DNA of 64,000 bases from Thioalkalivibrio nitratireducens DSM 14787 (lineage in GTDB: Bacteria > Pseudomonadota > Gammaproteobacteria > Ectothiorhodospirales > Ectothiorhodospiraceae). The translations under genes were made by a program, and so were the position numbers. Positions 50,212-60,291 of this stretch are shown in pieces. Within the stretch, counting starts at the first letter, position 1. Each line of letters begins with the position of its first letter. The stretch lies in assembly GCF_000321415.2 (NCBI RefSeq), contig NC_019902.2, positions 124,001-188,000 of the forward strand. Direction: 5' to 3'. The notes below the pieces were generated by a model, which saw only the letters and a list, made by a program, of their open reading frames with translations, made no database searches and was not told where the DNA came from.

Positions 50212-52037
50212 CTGCCCTTTACCCACAAATGGCGCAGACCAATCAATGCCAGGCAGTGTCATTCGATTTCATCTCTTAAGGTGTAGGCGAAGGACATGGT
50301 GGTGAGTTTGGCGTAGCCGTGCCACATCAGCTGGTGGCCAGGCGGCGGATCGTGATTGCGGTTGGTGTACCCACCGAGGATGGCGACTTCGCGGACAGCT
50401 GCCCGGAGGCTGCTGGGGCGAGGCCGGCGCCGGGACTGGGCGTAGTCGCCGAGCACCCGCAATTCGACGTCCGAGAACAGCAGTTCCGGTGGCAGCTCCG
50501 GGGCCTCCCGTCCCAGCAGGGTCATCAGCATCACCCGCCAGGCGATGACCAGCCGGATCGCGATGGCGCGCTCCAGACGCTCGACGCTGTGATGGCCGAG
50601 CTCGTCGATCTTGCAACCCGATTTCAGCACCCGGTTCCAGTCCTCGATGCGCCAGCGCAGGCGATACCAGCGCAGAATCTCGGCGGCCTGTTCGGCCGAG
50701 GCGACGCTCAGGGTGGTGAGCACGAACCACTCGAGCGGCTTTTCCCCTTTCGGCGGATCCCGTTCCAGCGCATGCACCACGGTCAGTTCCAGGGTGACCG
50801 GCGGATCGACATCGGCGGGTCGGCCACGGACCGTGACCGGGGCGTAGCGCAGGTCCAGTTCCGCGGCCCGTGCCGCTCGGCCCAGGCGGGCGGGGCGCTT
50901 GCTGGTCTTGGTGCGCAGACTCTGGCCGTCGACCTGGAGTTGCACCGATCCGCGGCTCGCCGTCGCCCGGGCGACCTCGAACAGGCGCCGCCCGTCGGCG
51001 AGCCGGCGGTTGTGCTGGGCGCGGACCACCAGCTCCACCTCGGGGTGACGCTGCTGCTCGACCTAGAGCTCGAACGCATCGGCCTCCCGGTCGGCCACGC
51101 TGACCACCCGGGTGTTGGGGAGGGTCGCCGCCAACGCCGCCGTATCGCGCAGACCGGCGATCCAGCGGAAGCTCTTCTTCTCTTCCTGCGGGGGTACTTC
51201 CTCGCCCCGCGGCTGCGGCGCCTCGAACTGCGCCTGCAGCACTCCCAGCGGCAGTCCGTCGGCGTTGACCGCCAGCGTCGAGTGCAGATGCAGCCCCAGA
51301 CTCTCGGCACCGGTTTGGTTGCGGCCAATGACACCGATGCCGCGCGTCTGCGGGCGGGTGGTGAAGTTCAGATCGGTGCCATCCTGCAGGCACAGCACCG
51401 TCGCCTGCGCCTGCATCCGGCGCTGCGCGCGCGATGCGGCGCCAGGATGTGCCCCGGCGTCACCTCGGAATCGGCCGGCTGGTCGATCAGCCGGTAGTAG
51501 CCCTTCACCGCCGCCCAGTCGTCGCGGGCCACTGCGGTGAAGGCGCGCAGCGGATCCTCCCCCTGGCGCTGGGCACTGGCCACCAGCCGTTTCGTCAATC
51601 GCTGGTCCCCCAAGGGCGCACCCCCGAACTCGTGCTCGGCCCACAGCTGCGCATCCAGACCCTCGGCGGGTTCCAGCGGCCTGTCCCCCCGTGCCGGTGC
51701 CGGACCGCTACCCCCAGGCGCCGGCCCTGGCCCCCGCGCCCCGGGCTGTTGCGCGCAGGCGGCAGCGTCATCTGCCCTGCGCGTTCCGAAGCGCGCAGCG
51801 CCTTCAAGCAGCCCGCCCGCTGCACGCGCCCACGGGCATCGAGAAAATCCAACGTGGCACAGACCCGATCCGCAAGCCCCGTGCGGTGCAACTCCGGCGC
51901 CTCACGCATCAGCGCCTGCACCCGCGCCAGGTTCGCCGGCGCGCTCAACGTGCGCTTGATCTGGTTCTGCTCCCACATGCCCGGCACGGTACCGGCCGGC
52001 ACGCGTTTGTTCAGCACTAGATGTGGGTATAGGGCAG
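50212..52037. mobile_element. IS4-family (IS50/Tn5-like) insertion sequence, degenerate
   Basis: Terminal inverted repeats are CTGCCCTTTACCCACA at 50212 and TGTGGGTATAGGGCAG ending at 52037 (one mismatch). Between them lies a single broken transposase gene. No target duplication is visible at the two flanks, so the element is old or rearranged. Its left end truncates the CAP-domain gene. Confidence 0.75.
50259..51978 (-). pseudogene. IS4-family transposase with frameshifts and a stop
   Basis: The protein can be assembled from three frames: WEQNQIKRTLSAPANLARVQ (start near 51978), then DQRLTKRLVASAQRQG and WAAVKGYYRLIDQP, then LCLQDGTDLNF, GLHLHSTLAVNADGLPLGVL, VVSVADREADAFEL, a TAG at 51063-51065, and in the same frame LRWYRLRWRIEDWNRVLKSG. 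The DDE residues and the YREK-type signature are still present, but at least two frameshifts (near 51650 and 51430) and one amber stop inactivate it. Confidence 0.85.
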
Positions 52038-52305
52038 CCCGAGGCGGCATCCGAGAAACGCCACTCGTTCGGGTTACGAAGCCCACGACCCATCGAATTA
52101 CGCCGACGACGGGCCGAGGCAGGCAGCCGTGCACGTTGGCCTTCAGTCCAGTCCGGCTGGCATCACGCCTTGGCCAGAACCTCGACGATCTTCGTAAGAA
52201 AGCCGACCGGCAGCCATCACAGCACCTCGGCGCAGCCCGCCGAAACGCACTGACTTTGCCGCCGCGCAGACGAGATTCAGAAGCGTGTTGGGTTATGCTC
52301 TCCGC
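52038..52305. other. Region between IS element and DUF1028 remnant
   Basis: About 270 bases with no recognisable gene; part of the decayed island. Confidence 0.35.
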
Positions 52306-53198
52306 ATGACCTATTCAATTGTCGCGCGGGATCAGCGTACTCGTGAAATGGGCGTGGCCACGCAAAGCCAGGCGTTCGCGGTGGGAAGCAGCGTGCCGTG
52401 GGCCATGCCCGGGGCAGGCGTCATCGCCACACAATCGATTGGCGAGCCTATGTATGGAGAGCTGGGGCTCGATCTGATGCGCAGCGGCCTCACCGCGCCG
52501 GAAGCCTTGGATGCGTTGCGATCGATCGACCCTTCTCCAGAACGCCGTCAGGTGGCGATGATCGACTGCAGCGGCGCGCTGGCGGCGTATACCGGCGATT
52601 CCTGCGTCGCGTCGCAGGACACCACGTGAGTGCCCATAGCGTGGCGCTTGGAAACATGCTTGCGGATAGCGCCAGTTGAACGCGCATGGTCGAGGTGTTC
52701 GAGAACTCCACTGGCAGCTTGGCGCTACGTTTGGTCGAGGCACTGAAAGCCGCTCAATCACTGGGTGGTGATGTACGCGGTCAGCGTTCGGCCGCGCTAC
52801 TGGTGGTGCGGGTTGAGCGCAGTGGTCGGCCCTGGCGCGACAACGTGGTGGACCTCAGGGTCGACGATCATCCGGAAACTGTGTTCGAACTGGAGCGCAT
52901 GACGCGGTATAGCGTGCGCTATCACGCCGCGTATGGGGCGTTTGAGCTTGCACTCGATGGCCAGGCCGCCGCCGGGCTCGATCTGCTTGACGGGTCGATT
53001 TCCACCCCACACGACGAACCAGAGCTCGCTCTCTTGCACGCAACTGTGCTGGCCAAAGCGGGTCGCGTCGACGAAGCACGACGGTTGCTGCGCCAACTGG
53101 CCAGGGACGCGCCTGCTTTCGTCGATACCGCCCACCGTTTCGCTGCCGCAAATGTCGTGGAGTCTGGTTTGTGCAAAGAGATTCTCCCCGAGACCTGA
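52306..53198 (+). pseudogene. DUF1028 family protein, broken
   Basis: The N-terminal part MTYSIVARDQRTREMGVATQ, GSSVPWAMPGAGVIATQS and GLDLMRSGLTAPEALDAL is typical for DUF1028 (Ntn-hydrolase-like). It stops at 52629. The continuation VSAHSVALGNMLA is in another frame, ends at a TGA (52677-52679), and resumes in that frame as MVEVFENSTGSLALRLVEAL, GGDVRGQRSAALLVVR and DLRVDDHPETVFELERM to 53198. One frameshift near 52625 plus an internal stop make this a pseudogene. Confidence 0.85.
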
Positions 53199-53498
53199 AT
53201 CACGGGGCCATGCATCAACCCTCTTGTTGTTGCTTGATGAACTGAACCACCCCGCGTTTTCCGGAGGCGGGTTGCGGTGGGTCAACCTGCACTGGGGTTG
53301 GATCGGGGGCCAAAAAGCGGGTGGGCACCGGGCGGGCACATCTCGGGGGCAGGCCCGAAACGGGGGCACACGCGGGGCGTGACGGGCAGCGATTGTGAGC
53401 GCTGGCCAAAACGGGACTCAACAATGAGCGTTGCTCGCGACGGTCAGCGCTCGAGGAAGAACGGGGTTGTTTCTTAAGCGCATAATTCTAGGGGAGAG
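53199..53498. other. Decayed region upstream of tRNA-Arg
   Basis: Three hundred bases without a gene. Segments GGGTGGGTCAACCTGCACTG and similar G/C/A-rich repeats recall ends of IS21- or IS481-type elements, but this is only a resemblance. Confidence 0.3.
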
Positions 53499-53575
<77 letters not shown>

Positions 53576-53783
53576 ATTGATCGCCGCATAGTACGGGCAG
53601 CCGGGCAGCGCGTCCAGTGTCCCCGCGGGCCGCGCGGTCGCCCAAGACGACGCTGGGGTCCGGGGCCCGGTCGATTATGGCTAGCACGGGGGGGTTTGGC
53701 CTATACTCGGCGACCGTCTCGGGCGGCCCGCTGGGGTGGGTACGACCTGGGGCCGCAGCCGGCCAGGACCCTGGAGGAGTGAA

Positions 53784-54587
53784 GTGGCTGATCAACAGTT
53801 CAAGATGGATGCGGGCAACAAGTTCCTGATGGTCGTGTCGGTGCTCGCGCTGGCGGGTGCGGCGGCCTTTCTGGCGTATCACCTTGTGAATTTTCTGGGA
53901 CAGGTCGGCCTGGGAGAAAGGGATCCGGCGCCGGCGGTCACCGAGACGGTCGACGAACGCATCGCGCCGGTGGGTCGGGTCGAGGTGGCCGCCGTCGACG
54001 AGGACGAAGCGCCCGCGGAGGCACGCCCGGCAAGCGAGGTCTATCAGTCGGTGTGCGCCGCCTGTCATGACACCGGCGCGGCCGGCGCACCGTTGAAGAC
54101 CGACCGCGACGAATGGCAAGCCCGCCTTGACGAGAAAGGGCGCGACACATTGGTCACGCATGCGATCGACGGTTTCCTGGCCATGCCTGCACGGGGTGGC
54201 GACCCGAACCTGAGCGACGAGGAAGTGACGGCTTCGGTCGACTACATGCTGTCGGAGGCCGGGCTGGAAGTCGATGCGGACGCCGCCGTCGAGGTCGCGG
54301 CGGTCGACGAAGAGGCGGATGTTCCCGAAGCCGCTCCCTCCGATGGCGACGCCGAGCGCGGCGAGGAGCGGTATGCGGCCTGCGTGAGCTGCCACGGGGC
54401 CGAGGGCGAGGGCATGGGCATCTTCCCGAAGATCGCCGGGCAGGGCGCGGATTACATCGCTGAGCGGCTCGGGCAGTACCGCGCCGGTGAGACGGTGGGG
54501 CCGAACACGGCGCTGATGGCGCCGCATGCGTCGGGTCTTTCCGACGAAGCGATCGCCGATCTGGCCGCGTACATCGCTTCGCTCTGA
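53784..54587 (+). CDS. Membrane-anchored di-haem cytochrome c
   Basis: A 267-residue protein with one N-terminal helix (FLMVVSVLALAGAAAFLAY) and two class I cytochrome c domains in the periplasm. The haem sites are CAACH (91-95) and CVSCH (200-204), with likely axial Met in FLAMPARGG and TALMAPHASG. The linkers before each domain are Asp/Glu/Ala/Val-rich (VAAVDEDEAPAEA, VAAVDEEADVPEA) and repeat each other. The start is GTG at 53784 with GGAGGAG upstream. Likely role is electron transfer to an oxidase. Confidence 0.92.
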   Translation: MADQQFKMDAGNKFLMVVSVLALAGAAAFLAYHLVNFLGQVGLGERDPAPAVTETVDERIAPVGRVEVAAVDEDEAPAEARPASEVYQSVCAACHDTGAAGAPLKTDRDEWQARLDEKGRDTLVTHAIDGFLAMPARGGDPNLSDEEVTASVDYMLSEAGLEVDADAAVEVAAVDEEADVPEAAPSDGDAERGEERYAACVSCHGAEGEGMGIFPKIAGQGADYIAERLGQYRAGETVGPNTALMAPHASGLSDEAIADLAAYIASL

Positions 54588-54606
54588 CCGCCTCGGCACG
54601 CCCGCG

Positions 54607-56115
54607 TCAATCGATCCTCCAGCGGTCCAGCGCGCGGAAGCCCAGCGCCTCGGCGAGGTGGTCCGCGCGGATCGTCTCACTGCCGGCCAGGTCGGCGATG
54701 CTGCGCGCGACGCGGAGGATCCGATGGTAGGCGCGGGCGGATAGCCGGAACTTGTCGACCGCCCGCTCTAGCAGCACGCGTTCTCCGCGTTCCAGCGGGG
54801 CATGCACATCCAGTTCCCTTCCGCTCAACTGGGTGTTGAGTCTGCCATCCTGGCGCCTGCGCTGGCGCTCATGGGCGGCGCAGACCCGCTCGGCGACGCT
54901 GGCCGAAGCCTCGTCCTCTCCGGGAACCGGTTTAAGCGCCGTGGTCGGCAGGCGTGGCACCTCGACCGCGAGGTCGATGCGGTCGATCAGCGGGGCCGAC
55001 AGGCGCCTTCGGTGTCGTGCGCGCTGCTCGGGGGAACACTGGCAGCGCTCGGCCAGGTCGCAGTCGAAGCCCTGCGGACACGGGTTCATCGCGGCAACCA
55101 GCTGGAACCGGGCCGGGTATTCCGCGTGGCGTGCGGCTCGGGAGATGTGGATCACACCCGTCTCCAGCGGTTCGCGCAGCACGTCGAGAACCCTCCGGTC
55201 GAATTCGGTCAGTTCGTCCAGGAACAGCACGCCGTTGTGTGCCAGCGAGATCTCGCCCGGCCGCGGGTTCGGGCCGCCGCCCACCAGTGCAACGCCCGAC
55301 GCGGTGTGGTGTGGCGAGCGAAACGGACGGCAGCGCCAGTTGTGGCGCAGGTGCTCGGAACCGCGCAGGCTGTGAATCGCGGCGGTCTCCAGCGCCTCCG
55401 CTTCGGTCAGCGGCGGCAGGATTCCCGGTATGCGCGAGGCGAGCATCGACTTGCCGCTTCCGGGAGGGCCGATCATCAACAGGTGATGCCCGCCGGCTGC
55501 TGCGATCTCGAGTGCCCGCCGCGCCTGGTGCTGCCCGCGCACATCGGCCAGATCGGGTGCGGCGACTGGCTGCAGGCCGGGAGGCTCTGCGGCGGGCAGT
55601 TGCGCCTTGCCGTTTAGTGCGGCGCATACCTCGAGCAGGTGATCGGCGGTCACCACGTCGGCACCGCCGGCCAGTGCCGCTTCCGGGCCATCGTCGCGGC
55701 CCAGTACCAGCTGATGCTCGCTGTCCCGAGCCGCGAGGCTTGCTGGTAGCGTGCCGCCAACCGCGCGCAATCGGCCGTCGAGGCCGAGTTCCCCGAGAAA
55801 CTCACGGCGGTCCAGCGCCGACTGGGGAACCTGGGCGCTGGCCGCGAGAATCCCCAGTGCAATTCCAAGGTCGAAGCGCCCGCCGTCCTTCGGGAGGTCG
55901 GCAGGCGCGAGGTTCACCGTGATGCGCCGGCGCGGAAACTCGAAGCCGCTGGTCTGGATCGCCGCGCGAACGCGGTCGCGACTCTCGCGCACCGCAGCTT
56001 CGGGCAGCCCGACGATCTGAAACCCCGGCAACCCGTTCGCCAGGTGGGTTTCGATACGCACCAGTGGGGCTCGGATTCCGTCGACGGCACGGGCATTAAC
56101 CATTGCGATGGGCAT
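54607..56115 (-). CDS. comM: ComM/YifB, Mg-chelatase-like AAA+ helicase
   Basis: A 502-residue AAA+ protein. N-terminal Lon-like domain (GLPGFQIVGLPEAAVRESRDR, NLAPADLPKDGGRFDLGIALG), then Walker A IGPPGSGKSML, Walker B VLFLDELTEF and the zinc-like AMNPCPQGFDCD with CQCSP. ComM helps integrate transforming DNA by branch migration. The start at 56115 has AAGGAGGGG upstream. Confidence 0.95.
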   Translation of the reverse strand: MPIAMVNARAVDGIRAPLVRIETHLANGLPGFQIVGLPEAAVRESRDRVRAAIQTSGFEFPRRRITVNLAPADLPKDGGRFDLGIALGILAASAQVPQSALDRREFLGELGLDGRLRAVGGTLPASLAARDSEHQLVLGRDDGPEAALAGGADVVTADHLLEVCAALNGKAQLPAAEPPGLQPVAAPDLADVRGQHQARRALEIAAAGGHHLLMIGPPGSGKSMLASRIPGILPPLTEAEALETAAIHSLRGSEHLRHNWRCRPFRSPHHTASGVALVGGGPNPRPGEISLAHNGVLFLDELTEFDRRVLDVLREPLETGVIHISRAARHAEYPARFQLVAAMNPCPQGFDCDLAERCQCSPEQRARHRRRLSAPLIDRIDLAVEVPRLPTTALKPVPGEDEASASVAERVCAAHERQRRRQDGRLNTQLSGRELDVHAPLERGERVLLERAVDKFRLSARAYHRILRVARSIADLAGSETIRADHLAEALGFRALDRWRID

Positions 56116-56238
56116 CCGTGCCCCTCCTTGTTGCGGGTTGGCTTCAGGCGGGTTGCGCGGGTCCCGCGTCGCCCTCGATTCCTGTCCCTGGGCGCACAGG
56201 CGCCCCAAAGGTGCCACGTTGTAGGCCGAGGGAGGCGC

Positions 56239-56514
56239 TCAGGTAATGTCCGACCCGCCCCGGTCGTCGATCGAGGGCTGGGCTTCCAGCGCGGCGATCC
56301 TATCTTCCAGTTCGCGCAGGTGCGCCCGTGTCCGCTCGAGCAGCGCGACCTGCACGTCGAAGTCCTCGCGCGTCACCAGGTCCATGCGCTCGAAACCCTG
56401 GTGCAGCGTGGATCGGACCTGGCGTTCGACGTCTCTCTGGAACGCGCGGACCGATTCGGGCAGGCTGGCGCCGATGCGCCGCGCCATCTCGTCAAGGTTC
56501 TTCGGGTCGATCAT
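56239..56514 (-). CDS. ubiK: UbiK accessory factor (BMFP/YqiC family)
   Basis: A 91-residue coiled-coil protein that assists aerobic ubiquinone synthesis with UbiJ. MIDPKNLDEMARRIGASLPE, RDVERQVRSTLHQGFERMDLVTREDFDVQ and the C-terminal LLERTRAHLRELEDRIAAL coiled coil are family features. Ribosome site GAGAGGAA. It precedes comM on the same strand, a common neighbourhood. Confidence 0.93.
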   Translation of the reverse strand: MIDPKNLDEMARRIGASLPESVRAFQRDVERQVRSTLHQGFERMDLVTREDFDVQVALLERTRAHLRELEDRIAALEAQPSIDDRGGSDIT

Positions 56515-56570
56515 CGGTTCCTCTCCCGTGTTCTGGAGGCTGTCAGCATAACGCAGCCGGATGCCGCACC

Positions 56571-57338
56571 CTACTGCGAGGCCGACCGGCCGCCGTCGAC
56601 CGGAATCACCTGTCCGGTGATGTAGGGCGCCTCGCGCAGCAGAAACAGCACTGTTCGGGCGATGTCGCTGGGATCCCCTTCGCGTTTCAACGCGGTACGC
56701 AGGACCATCGCCTCGTGGGTGCCCACGGCCGCCATGTCTTCCGGCAGCAGGATGGCCCCGGGAGCGACCCCGTTCACCCGCACCTCGGGTCCGAGTTCGC
56801 GGGCATAGGCCTGAGTCAGGGCCCACAGACCGGCCTTTGCCGCGGAATACAGCGGGTAGTCCTTCAGCGGTCTCAGGGCGTGGATGTCGACGATGTTCAC
56901 CACAGCGCCGCGCGATTCCTTCAGGGCCGGCGCGCAGGCCTGGGTCAGGAACAACGGAGCCTTCAGGTTCGATCCCATCAGGTCGTCCCAGTGCTCGCGG
57001 GTGATCTGACCCACCGGCGTGGCGTAAAAGGTCGAGGCGTTGTTCACTAGGTAGTTGAGGTGCCCGTATTCTGTCACCGCGCGTTCTGCCAAGTCGGCGG
57101 TTGCCCGTTCGTCGAGCAGGTCGGCCTGCAGCAGTCGTGCACTGTCGGGCCTGGCCTCGTTCATCTCGGCAGCGAGGGTGGCGGCCTCCTCGCGCGAACC
57201 GCGATAATGGAGCAATATGTTGATTCCGGCGCGGTGCAAGGTGCGGGCGATCGCCGCTCCGATCCGGCGGGCCGCTCCGGTGATCAATACCACTTCGTGG
57301 TCCCGGCCGCTTGCGGCCGTGCCAGGGCTCTCCGCCAT
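56571..57338 (-). CDS. Pteridine reductase-like short-chain dehydrogenase
   Basis: A 255-residue SDR. The NADPH site is VVLITGAARRIGAAIA with the Arg-Arg typical of pteridine reductases, then ILLHYRGSREEA, NNASTFYATPVG, and catalytic YSAAKAG. The C-terminus ends YITGQVIPVDGGRS. It probably reduces dihydromonapterin or dihydrofolate (FolM-like). It is in the ubiK-comM direction and divergent from the midA gene. Confidence 0.88.
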   Translation of the reverse strand: MAESPGTAASGRDHEVVLITGAARRIGAAIARTLHRAGINILLHYRGSREEAATLAAEMNEARPDSARLLQADLLDERATADLAERAVTEYGHLNYLVNNASTFYATPVGQITREHWDDLMGSNLKAPLFLTQACAPALKESRGAVVNIVDIHALRPLKDYPLYSAAKAGLWALTQAYARELGPEVRVNGVAPGAILLPEDMAAVGTHEAMVLRTALKREGDPSDIARTVLFLLREAPYITGQVIPVDGGRSASQ

Positions 57339-57361
57339 CAGGGTCTCTTCATCCTCGCGTC

Positions 57362-58576
57362 ATGGTCGCTCGCCCAGAATCTAGCACACCCGACGGCTCG
57401 CGGCCGCGGCACGAGCCGGCTGCCGAAGCGCTCGCGCTTTCGGCGCGCCTGCACGACCGGATTCGCGCTGCGATCAAGGCCGGTGGCGGCTTCCTGCCGT
57501 TCTCCCGCTACATGGAGATGGCCCTGTACGAACCCGGGCTTGGTTACTATGTGAACGGGCTGCGCAAGCTCGGCGCCGACGGCGATTTCGTGACCGCTCC
57601 CGAGCTGTCGCCGCTGTTCGGTGCCGCCCTGGCGCAGTGGCTGGGGCCGGTTCTGGACGGAACCCGCTGCGAGATCCTGGAGTTTGGCGCGGGCAGCGGC
57701 CGGCTGGCGGCGGACGTGATCCAGAGGCTCGACGATCTCGGCGTGCGACTGGAGCGCTATCGAATTCTGGAGGTCAGCCCGGATCTGCGCGCGCGGCAGC
57801 AGTCGCTGCTCGCCGCGCGCCTCGGCTCCGAGCGCATGGTTCGGGTCGAATGGCTGGACCGGTTGCCGGCCGAGCCGCTGCAGGGCGTGGTGCTGGCCAA
57901 CGAGGTGCTGGACGCGATGCCGGTGGAACTCTTCGCCTGGCGCGAAGGGCGGGTGCTGCAGCGTGGAGTGGTGACGCAGGATGCGGACAACGGTCTCGGC
58001 TTCGCAGAACGCCCGGCGCCGCCCTGGCTGGATCGGGCGGTGCGGGATCTCCAGAGACAGGCGGGTCCCTGGCCGGATGGGTACGTGTCGGAACTGCGCC
58101 CGGCCGTCCCGCCGTGGCTGCGCTCCGTAGTCGACGCGCTGGCGGAGGGAATCGTCTGGATTGCCGATTACGGTTATCCGCGCCGCGAGTTCTACGCACC
58201 CGAGCGTGGTGCCGGCACCCTGGTGGGCTACTACCGGCAGCAGCTGGTGTTCGACCCCTTCGCCTGGCCGGGTCTGATGGATTTGACCGCGAGCGTCGAC
58301 TTCACTGCCGTCGCCGAAGCCGCGCACTCGGCGGGGCTGGAAGTGCTGGCCTACGCGGCGCAGGGAGAGTTCCTGCTCGGTGCCGGCTTGCCCGCGTTGT
58401 TCGAGCAGGCGGTGGCCGGGAATGACGATCCGCGGCATATCATGCAGCTCGCGCAGCAGGTGCGGATGCTGACGCTCCCGGGCGAGATGGGCGAGCGCTT
58501 CCAGGTGATGGTGCTCGGGAGTAACTGCGACCTTCCTCCCGGCGGCAGCTTTCCCGACCGGCGCGAACGTCTGTAG
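57362..58576 (+). CDS. MidA/NDUFAF7-type SAM methyltransferase
   Basis: A 404-residue DUF185 protein. IRAAIKAGGGFLPFSRYMEM, LYEPGLGYYVNG, DFVTAPELSPLFG and EFGAGSGRLAADVIQ are hallmarks; IADYGYPRREFYAPERG and TASVDFTAVAEAA follow. The eukaryotic homologue methylates an Arg of complex I; bacterial targets are unknown. The ATG at 57362 lacks a strong ribosome site. Confidence 0.92.
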   Translation: MVARPESSTPDGSRPRHEPAAEALALSARLHDRIRAAIKAGGGFLPFSRYMEMALYEPGLGYYVNGLRKLGADGDFVTAPELSPLFGAALAQWLGPVLDGTRCEILEFGAGSGRLAADVIQRLDDLGVRLERYRILEVSPDLRARQQSLLAARLGSERMVRVEWLDRLPAEPLQGVVLANEVLDAMPVELFAWREGRVLQRGVVTQDADNGLGFAERPAPPWLDRAVRDLQRQAGPWPDGYVSELRPAVPPWLRSVVDALAEGIVWIADYGYPRREFYAPERGAGTLVGYYRQQLVFDPFAWPGLMDLTASVDFTAVAEAAHSAGLEVLAYAAQGEFLLGAGLPALFEQAVAGNDDPRHIMQLAQQVRMLTLPGEMGERFQVMVLGSNCDLPPGGSFPDRRERL

Positions 58577-58936
58577 CCAGTGCAGCGCGGGCCGCTCCCG
58601 AACGCGCCCGCGCGGCGCATTGCCCCCGAGGGGGCTTCGCTGATCGCACCGAAAGGCATCACCAACAGGTGCAGCGATTCTCCGGCTACCGCAGGATGTC
58701 GTTCCGGCAGGCGCAAACCCGTAACGTCAGATCCCGCGCCCCGGACAGTGCCGGGGGCGCTGCAGCCCCCCGGGTGTCCGCCCCCCCCCCCCCCAACCGG
58801 ACGCCCATGGCGTGTAGAATGCGCGGTCGCCACGGCAGGGCCGGATGCGCTTCCGTGCGGACGCCCACGCTCTCTGAAGCCGGGGCGCCTTCATGCCCGA
58901 TATCCTCGGACGCCAACGATGCGGCACGAGGAGCTG
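58577..58936. other. Intergenic region with a 14-C homopolymer
   Basis: No gene is evident. A run of 14 C lies at 58781-58794. The rest is unremarkable. Long antisense frames here are low-complexity. Confidence 0.4.
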
Positions 58937-59104
58937 ATGGGCTGGCTGCGGGCGCTCGTGCAGGGGTTTAGCGATATCCTGTGGATCTCCAGCATCACCC
59001 GTCGGATCGTGGATGTGGTTCCCGGGGCGGATCTTCCTCGGAGTGGGCCGATGACACTTCGCCCGCAGGACCTTGTCCAACCCGACACCGCCAACGAACT
59101 GTGA
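58937..59104 (+). CDS. Possible small protein upstream of tsaD
   Basis: A 55-codon frame from ATG 58937, preceded by GAGGAG with short spacing, ending two bases before the tsaD start. It begins with an amphipathic helix [18 protein letters not shown], followed by a polar tail. There is no known homologue to me. It may be a small membrane-associated protein or leader peptide, or simply a chance frame. Confidence 0.3.
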   Translation: MGWLRALVQGFSDILWISSITRRIVDVVPGADLPRSGPMTLRPQDLVQPDTANEL

Positions 59105-59106
59105 CC

Positions 59107-60123
59107 ATGCGCGTACTTGGAATCGAGACCTCCTGTGACGAGACGGGCGTCGCGATCGTCGACGCCGAAGCGGGTCTGCTGGCGCACCGGCTGTACAGCC
59201 AGGTGGATCTGCACGCGCTGTATGGCGGGGTGGTCCCCGAGCTAGCGTCGCGCGATCACATCCGGCGCATCCTGCCGCTGCTGCGCGAGGTGCTGGACGA
59301 GGCAGGCGTGGAGGGCCCGGAACTGTCTGCGGTCGCCTTCACTGCGGGCCCGGGCCTGCTAGGGGCCTTGCTGACCGGCGCCTCGGTTGCGCGTGCATTG
59401 GCCTATGGCTGGGGTGTGCCCGCGCTGGCGGTGCATCACCTGGAGGGCCACCTGCTCGCACCGTTGCTGGACGACGCCCGGCTATCGTTCCCGTTCCTCG
59501 TGCTGCTGGTTTCCGGCGGGCATACCCAGCTGATCCTGGCGCGGGAGCTCGGTGAATACGAGTTGCTGGGTGAAAGCATCGACGACGCGGCGGGTGAGGC
59601 CTTCGACAAGACGGCCAAGCTGCTGGGCCTGGGCTACCCCGGCGGCCCGGCGCTGTCGCGGCTAGCCGAGACCGGCGCAGCGGGCAGCCTGCGGCTGCCG
59701 CGGCCGATGCTTGACCGGCCGGGTCTGGACATGAGTTTCTCGGGGTTGAAGACGGCGGTGCTGACTGCGGTGCAGAAAGGCGAGTACGCTCCGGCGGCAG
59801 TCGCGCGGGCCTTCGAGGAGGCGGTCACGGACACGCTCGTCGAGAAGACACGCAGAGCACTGGAGGCCAGCCGGGCACCCGCGCTGGTGGTGGCAGGAGG
59901 CGTGGCCGCGAACCGGCGGCTGCGCGCGGGCCTCGAGGCCATGGCGGGGGCACAGGGGGTTCCGGTGTTCTTTCCGCGGCCCGCGTTCTGTACCGACAAT
60001 GGTGCGATGATCGCGCTTGCAGGGCTGCGCCGCCTGCAGGCCGGTGGCGCAGACAGTGGGCTGGCCATCCGCGCCCGCGCCCGCTGGCCGCTGGCCGAGT
60101 TGACTCTGGAGCACTCGGTGTGA
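59107..60123 (+). CDS. tsaD: TsaD, tRNA threonylcarbamoyladenosine transferase
   Basis: A 338-residue ASKHA protein that transfers threonylcarbamoyl to A37 of tRNAs. [31 protein letters not shown] (His metal ligands), [12 protein letters not shown] and [10 protein letters not shown] are diagnostic. The start at 59107 gives the family N-terminus. It stands alone; the common rpsU-dnaG cluster is not here. Confidence 0.97.
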   Translation: MRVLGIETSCDETGVAIVDAEAGLLAHRLYSQVDLHALYGGVVPELASRDHIRRILPLLREVLDEAGVEGPELSAVAFTAGPGLLGALLTGASVARALAYGWGVPALAVHHLEGHLLAPLLDDARLSFPFLVLLVSGGHTQLILARELGEYELLGESIDDAAGEAFDKTAKLLGLGYPGGPALSRLAETGAAGSLRLPRPMLDRPGLDMSFSGLKTAVLTAVQKGEYAPAAVARAFEEAVTDTLVEKTRRALEASRAPALVVAGGVAANRRLRAGLEAMAGAQGVPVFFPRPAFCTDNGAMIALAGLRRLQAGGADSGLAIRARARWPLAELTLEHSV

Positions 60124-60145
60124 GCGTTGCACTCGCCTTGGCCAC

Positions 60146-60235
60146 GTCCCTTTCCCGCAAGCGCCAACGGCGAGAAAAGCCCTCCGCCGGGAACGGGGGA
60201 GGTGAAGGGGACGCGCGCGGCCCCATCGTAATGCC
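60146..60235. repeat. GC-rich palindromic repeat between tsaD and plsY
   Basis: GTCCCTTTCCCGCAAGCG and the downstream GGGGGAGGTGAAGGGGAC can fold back on each other, with inner arms around CGGCGAGAAAAGCC. It belongs to the same loose family as 26549-26690 and 49670-49701. It lies between convergent genes. Confidence 0.55.
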
Positions 60236-60291
60236 CACGGGCGCGCCGATGCGCGCTATCCGGCTTGCGGGAGCGCGCGGGGGGCGGAGAT

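Noticed and set aside
52677-52679. TGA in the DUF1028 gene as selenocysteine
   Set aside because: A frameshift a few codons earlier shows the gene is decaying; no hairpin and no Cys in homologous position.
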